Source: Planctomycetota bacterium
Lineage (GTDB): Bacteria; Planctomycetota; Planctomycetia; Pirellulales; Thermoguttaceae
DNA length: 7,327 nt
NCBI GenBank assembly: GCA_013202535.1
Contig: JABMRP010001278.1
Coordinates: 1-7,327, forward strand
Reading direction: 5' to 3'
Every line of letters begins with the position of its first letter. The stretch's first letter is position 1. Of this stretch, positions 5,499-7,327 are shown piece after piece. The notes beneath the pieces were generated by a model. The model searched no databases. It saw only the letters and a program-made list of their open reading frames with translations, and was not told the origin of the DNA. Made by a program: the position numbers and the translations under genes.

Positions 5499-7327
5499 CC
5501 TTGCAGAGTGAACGTAAACTCATACGCCCCCTTCCGCTTGAGTTGATATTTCTCCATCGTGATGGCCGTGCCGCAACTGCCGTTGCCGAGGCCGTGTTGG
5601 GCGTGGTCGAGCGAAAGGACGATTTCCGGGATGGGACGCAGTTCGTCCAATCGCCAGGCGTCGTCGAGTTGCTTGGTGGTGTAGTGCAGGGCGGTGGCGG
5701 ATAGCTTGTCGGCGGCCGTGACGCATAGCCCGTGGCCTTCGCGGTCAAGCAACCAGAGGCGGCGGACGTCTTCTTTGTTGCCGCAGGCTTGAGGTCGGGC
5801 GTAGGGCTCGAACTGGTCGGTGACGGAGCTTTCGTACACGCCCATGTCGGCGCTGGCTTTGCGGTCGACGTAGTTTTCGTGCGGCCCGCGACCGTACCAA
5901 CGGAATTGCTCGAAAGCAGGCTGTACGATAAAGTCGACGCCGACGCGGCCGAAGAAGGGCATCGCTTCGTATCCAAAGGGCTCGATCTTGTTGGCCATAT
6001 AAATGTTGCCCGAGGGACCGATCGTGTAGACGACCGTATGCGTGCAGCCGGCGCCCGTCTCCTTGCCCTTGGCGTCGTGACCCTTGTATCGGGTTACCAC
6101 TCTGACCTTTCGGTGAGCCGATTCCGGCTTTGCGTCTTCGAGCAACTCGAAGCTGACCAACTCGTGGGACATACGATCCAGGCCGGCAAGTCGCCAGTCG
6201 CGTTCGCCCGGCTTGATGCGATGTGGCTGGGTTTGACGCTCGTTGTCGACCGGCGCGCGAAAGAGCATCGCGATCGGTCCGGCCGGTTGGTCCTCGCGGC
6301 TTTGCAGAATCGTTTGATCGCCATAAGTGAGCCGGTCGATCATGCCGGTTTGCCGGTCGAAGACAATCGAGAACTCGTCGCCCGAGACGGTCAACCGCCG
6401 GGCGTCCGACGTGTGCTTCAACGGCCCGGCCGACAGGGCAGGGGAGGGCACCGGTGAACCGGGAAGCTCGAACTGCTGCCAGGCGATTTCGTGCCCTTTC
6501 TTTGCCCAGAGCGTGTCTTCCCGAAGACAGAAGGCGACCCGTAGATAAAGGTCGCTGCCGGCTTGTTGCAGTTGCTCGACATTCAGCCCAAGATCGAGCG
6601 CCCCGATTTTGCCGGGCGCCAGGTCGATATCCATTCGCTCTTCCGCGGCGATCTCGCAACGGTCACCGACGATCCGCGTGATCGTCCAGACCAGATCCAA
6701 CCGATCCAAGTTGGTGAAGTGGTGCTTGTTCTTGATCCGGAGCTTGCCGGTTAGCAGGTCCTTCGCAGTGATTTCGACAAACTGATGAACCTTGCCCAGT
6801 TCGCGCAACTTGGGCGTAATGCGTCGCTCGGGCGTGATGATCCCGTTGATGCAGAAGTTCAGCGCGTTGGGCTCGTCGCCGAAACAACCGCCGTAGGCCC
6901 AATGTTCGCCCGGGGCCAGCGGAGCGATGCCTCGCGGACCTTCCGCTTCGTGACCGGCCCAGGCGTGTGGATTCTTCCACCCCGCGGCCTTATTGTTTCG
7001 CAGGCCCTGATCGACCCAATCCCAAACGCAGCCGCCACAGAACCGGTCGAATCGCTCGATCGTGTCCCAGTACTCTTGGAAGTTGCCCAGCGCGTTGCCC
7101 ATGCCATGGGCGTACTCTTCGAGTAAGAACGGCCGCGGGTCGCCGTCGTTGGGATTCTCACCCTTGGCGATGAGATTCTCGACCGGCAGATAGCAGCCCA
7201 GCGACACGTCGCTCATGCCGACGCCCGCATAGCGATAGGCGAGCAGTCGCGTCGGGTCATGTTCGCGGGTCCAGTCGGCCATGGCCTGATGGTTGGGGCC
7301 CACGTGCGACTCGTTGCCCAGCGACCA
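5489..7327 (-). CDS. lacZ: LacZ-type beta-galactosidase (GH2), C-terminal 612 residues; N-terminus beyond right edge
   Basis: Glycoside hydrolase family 2 beta-galactosidase, which hydrolyses terminal beta-galactosides by a retaining mechanism. The window starts exactly in the acid/base motif WSLGNES (Glu6 of the visible part, equivalent to E. coli Glu461). The nucleophile is Glu71 in LEEYAHGMGN, equivalent to Glu537. GGCVWDWVDQGL (98-109) completes the barrel. HWAYGGCFGDEPN (142-154) has Cys where YGGDFGD is usual. The rest contains the beta-sandwich linker and the LacZ domain 5 (Bgal_small_N), with WYGRGPHENY and the end HGLGNGSCG. All 613 codons, including the TAG at 5489, are uninterrupted. 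By comparison with E. coli LacZ, about 450 codons lie outside the window. A start at the internal GTG (7303) is excluded because the catalytic motif lies upstream of it. Whether the enzyme is exported cannot be judged without the N-terminus. Confidence 0.96.
   Translation of the reverse strand, partial: WSLGNESHVGPNHQAMADWTREHDPTRLLAYRYAGVGMSDVSLGCYLPVENLIAKGENPNDGDPRPFLLEEYAHGMGNALGNFQEYWDTIERFDRFCGGCVWDWVDQGLRNNKAAGWKNPHAWAGHEAEGPRGIAPLAPGEHWAYGGCFGDEPNALNFCINGIITPERRITPKLRELGKVHQFVEITAKDLLTGKLRIKNKHHFTNLDRLDLVWTITRIVGDRCEIAAEERMDIDLAPGKIGALDLGLNVEQLQQAGSDLYLRVAFCLREDTLWAKKGHEIAWQQFELPGSPVPSPALSAGPLKHTSDARRLTVSGDEFSIVFDRQTGMIDRLTYGDQTILQSREDQPAGPIAMLFRAPVDNERQTQPHRIKPGERDWRLAGLDRMSHELVSFELLEDAKPESAHRKVRVVTRYKGHDAKGKETGAGCTHTVVYTIGPSGNIYMANKIEPFGYEAMPFFGRVGVDFIVQPAFEQFRWYGRGPHENYVDRKASADMGVYESSVTDQFEPYARPQACGNKEDVRRLWLLDREGHGLCVTAADKLSATALHYTTKQLDDAWRLDELRPIPEIVLSLDHAQHGLGNGSCGTAITMEKYQLKRKGAYEFTFTLQGAK

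Noticed and set aside
5732..6457. Plus-strand open frame of 241 codons
   Set aside because: It is antisense to the lacZ catalytic and C-terminal domains and has no domain of its own.

Overview
The window reads as chromosomal DNA from a GC-rich environmental bacterium, most likely a member of Planctomycetota. This is inferred from the gene mix: a Ser/Thr kinase with an HCD catalytic loop and tandem zinc ribbons, a paired PP2C phosphatase, a sulfatase tail and a large GH2 beta-galactosidase. No 16S or other phylogenetic marker is present. Every supported gene lies on the minus strand, so transcription runs from high to low coordinates. The long plus-strand open frames are antisense shadows.

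In transcription order: a LacZ-type GH2 beta-galactosidase enters from the right edge (7327 to 5489; its N-terminal part is outside). A 258-bp spacer follows (5488 to 5231). Next come a Ser/Thr kinase carrying four C-terminal zinc ribbons (5230 to 3929) and, 10 nt later, a PP2C-family phosphatase (3918 to 3079). The kinase stop codon overlaps the phosphatase ribosome-binding site, so the two are probably translationally coupled. After 74 bp comes a complete citrate synthase gene, gltA (3004 to 1718), with a strong Shine-Dalgarno sequence.

The stretch from 1717 to 980 looks like a scar. Directly after the gltA stop, in the same frame, is an uninterrupted 100-codon sulfatase C-terminus with no start or catalytic domain. 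Then come about 210 bp of non-coding DNA, holding a small GNRA-loop hairpin and a near copy of the lacZ 3' end. Last is the C-terminal half of a Fur/PerR-family repressor, which lacks its DNA-binding domain and carries an in-frame TAG. The final gene is a heme catalase (905 to the left edge) with intact distal active-site residues.

Functionally, the kinase/phosphatase pair is a soluble, reversible Ser/Thr phosphorylation module next to the TCA-cycle entry enzyme. The catalase sits beside what was probably its own peroxide-sensing repressor, now apparently inactivated. No CRISPR array, tRNA, rRNA, transposase or phage gene was seen.
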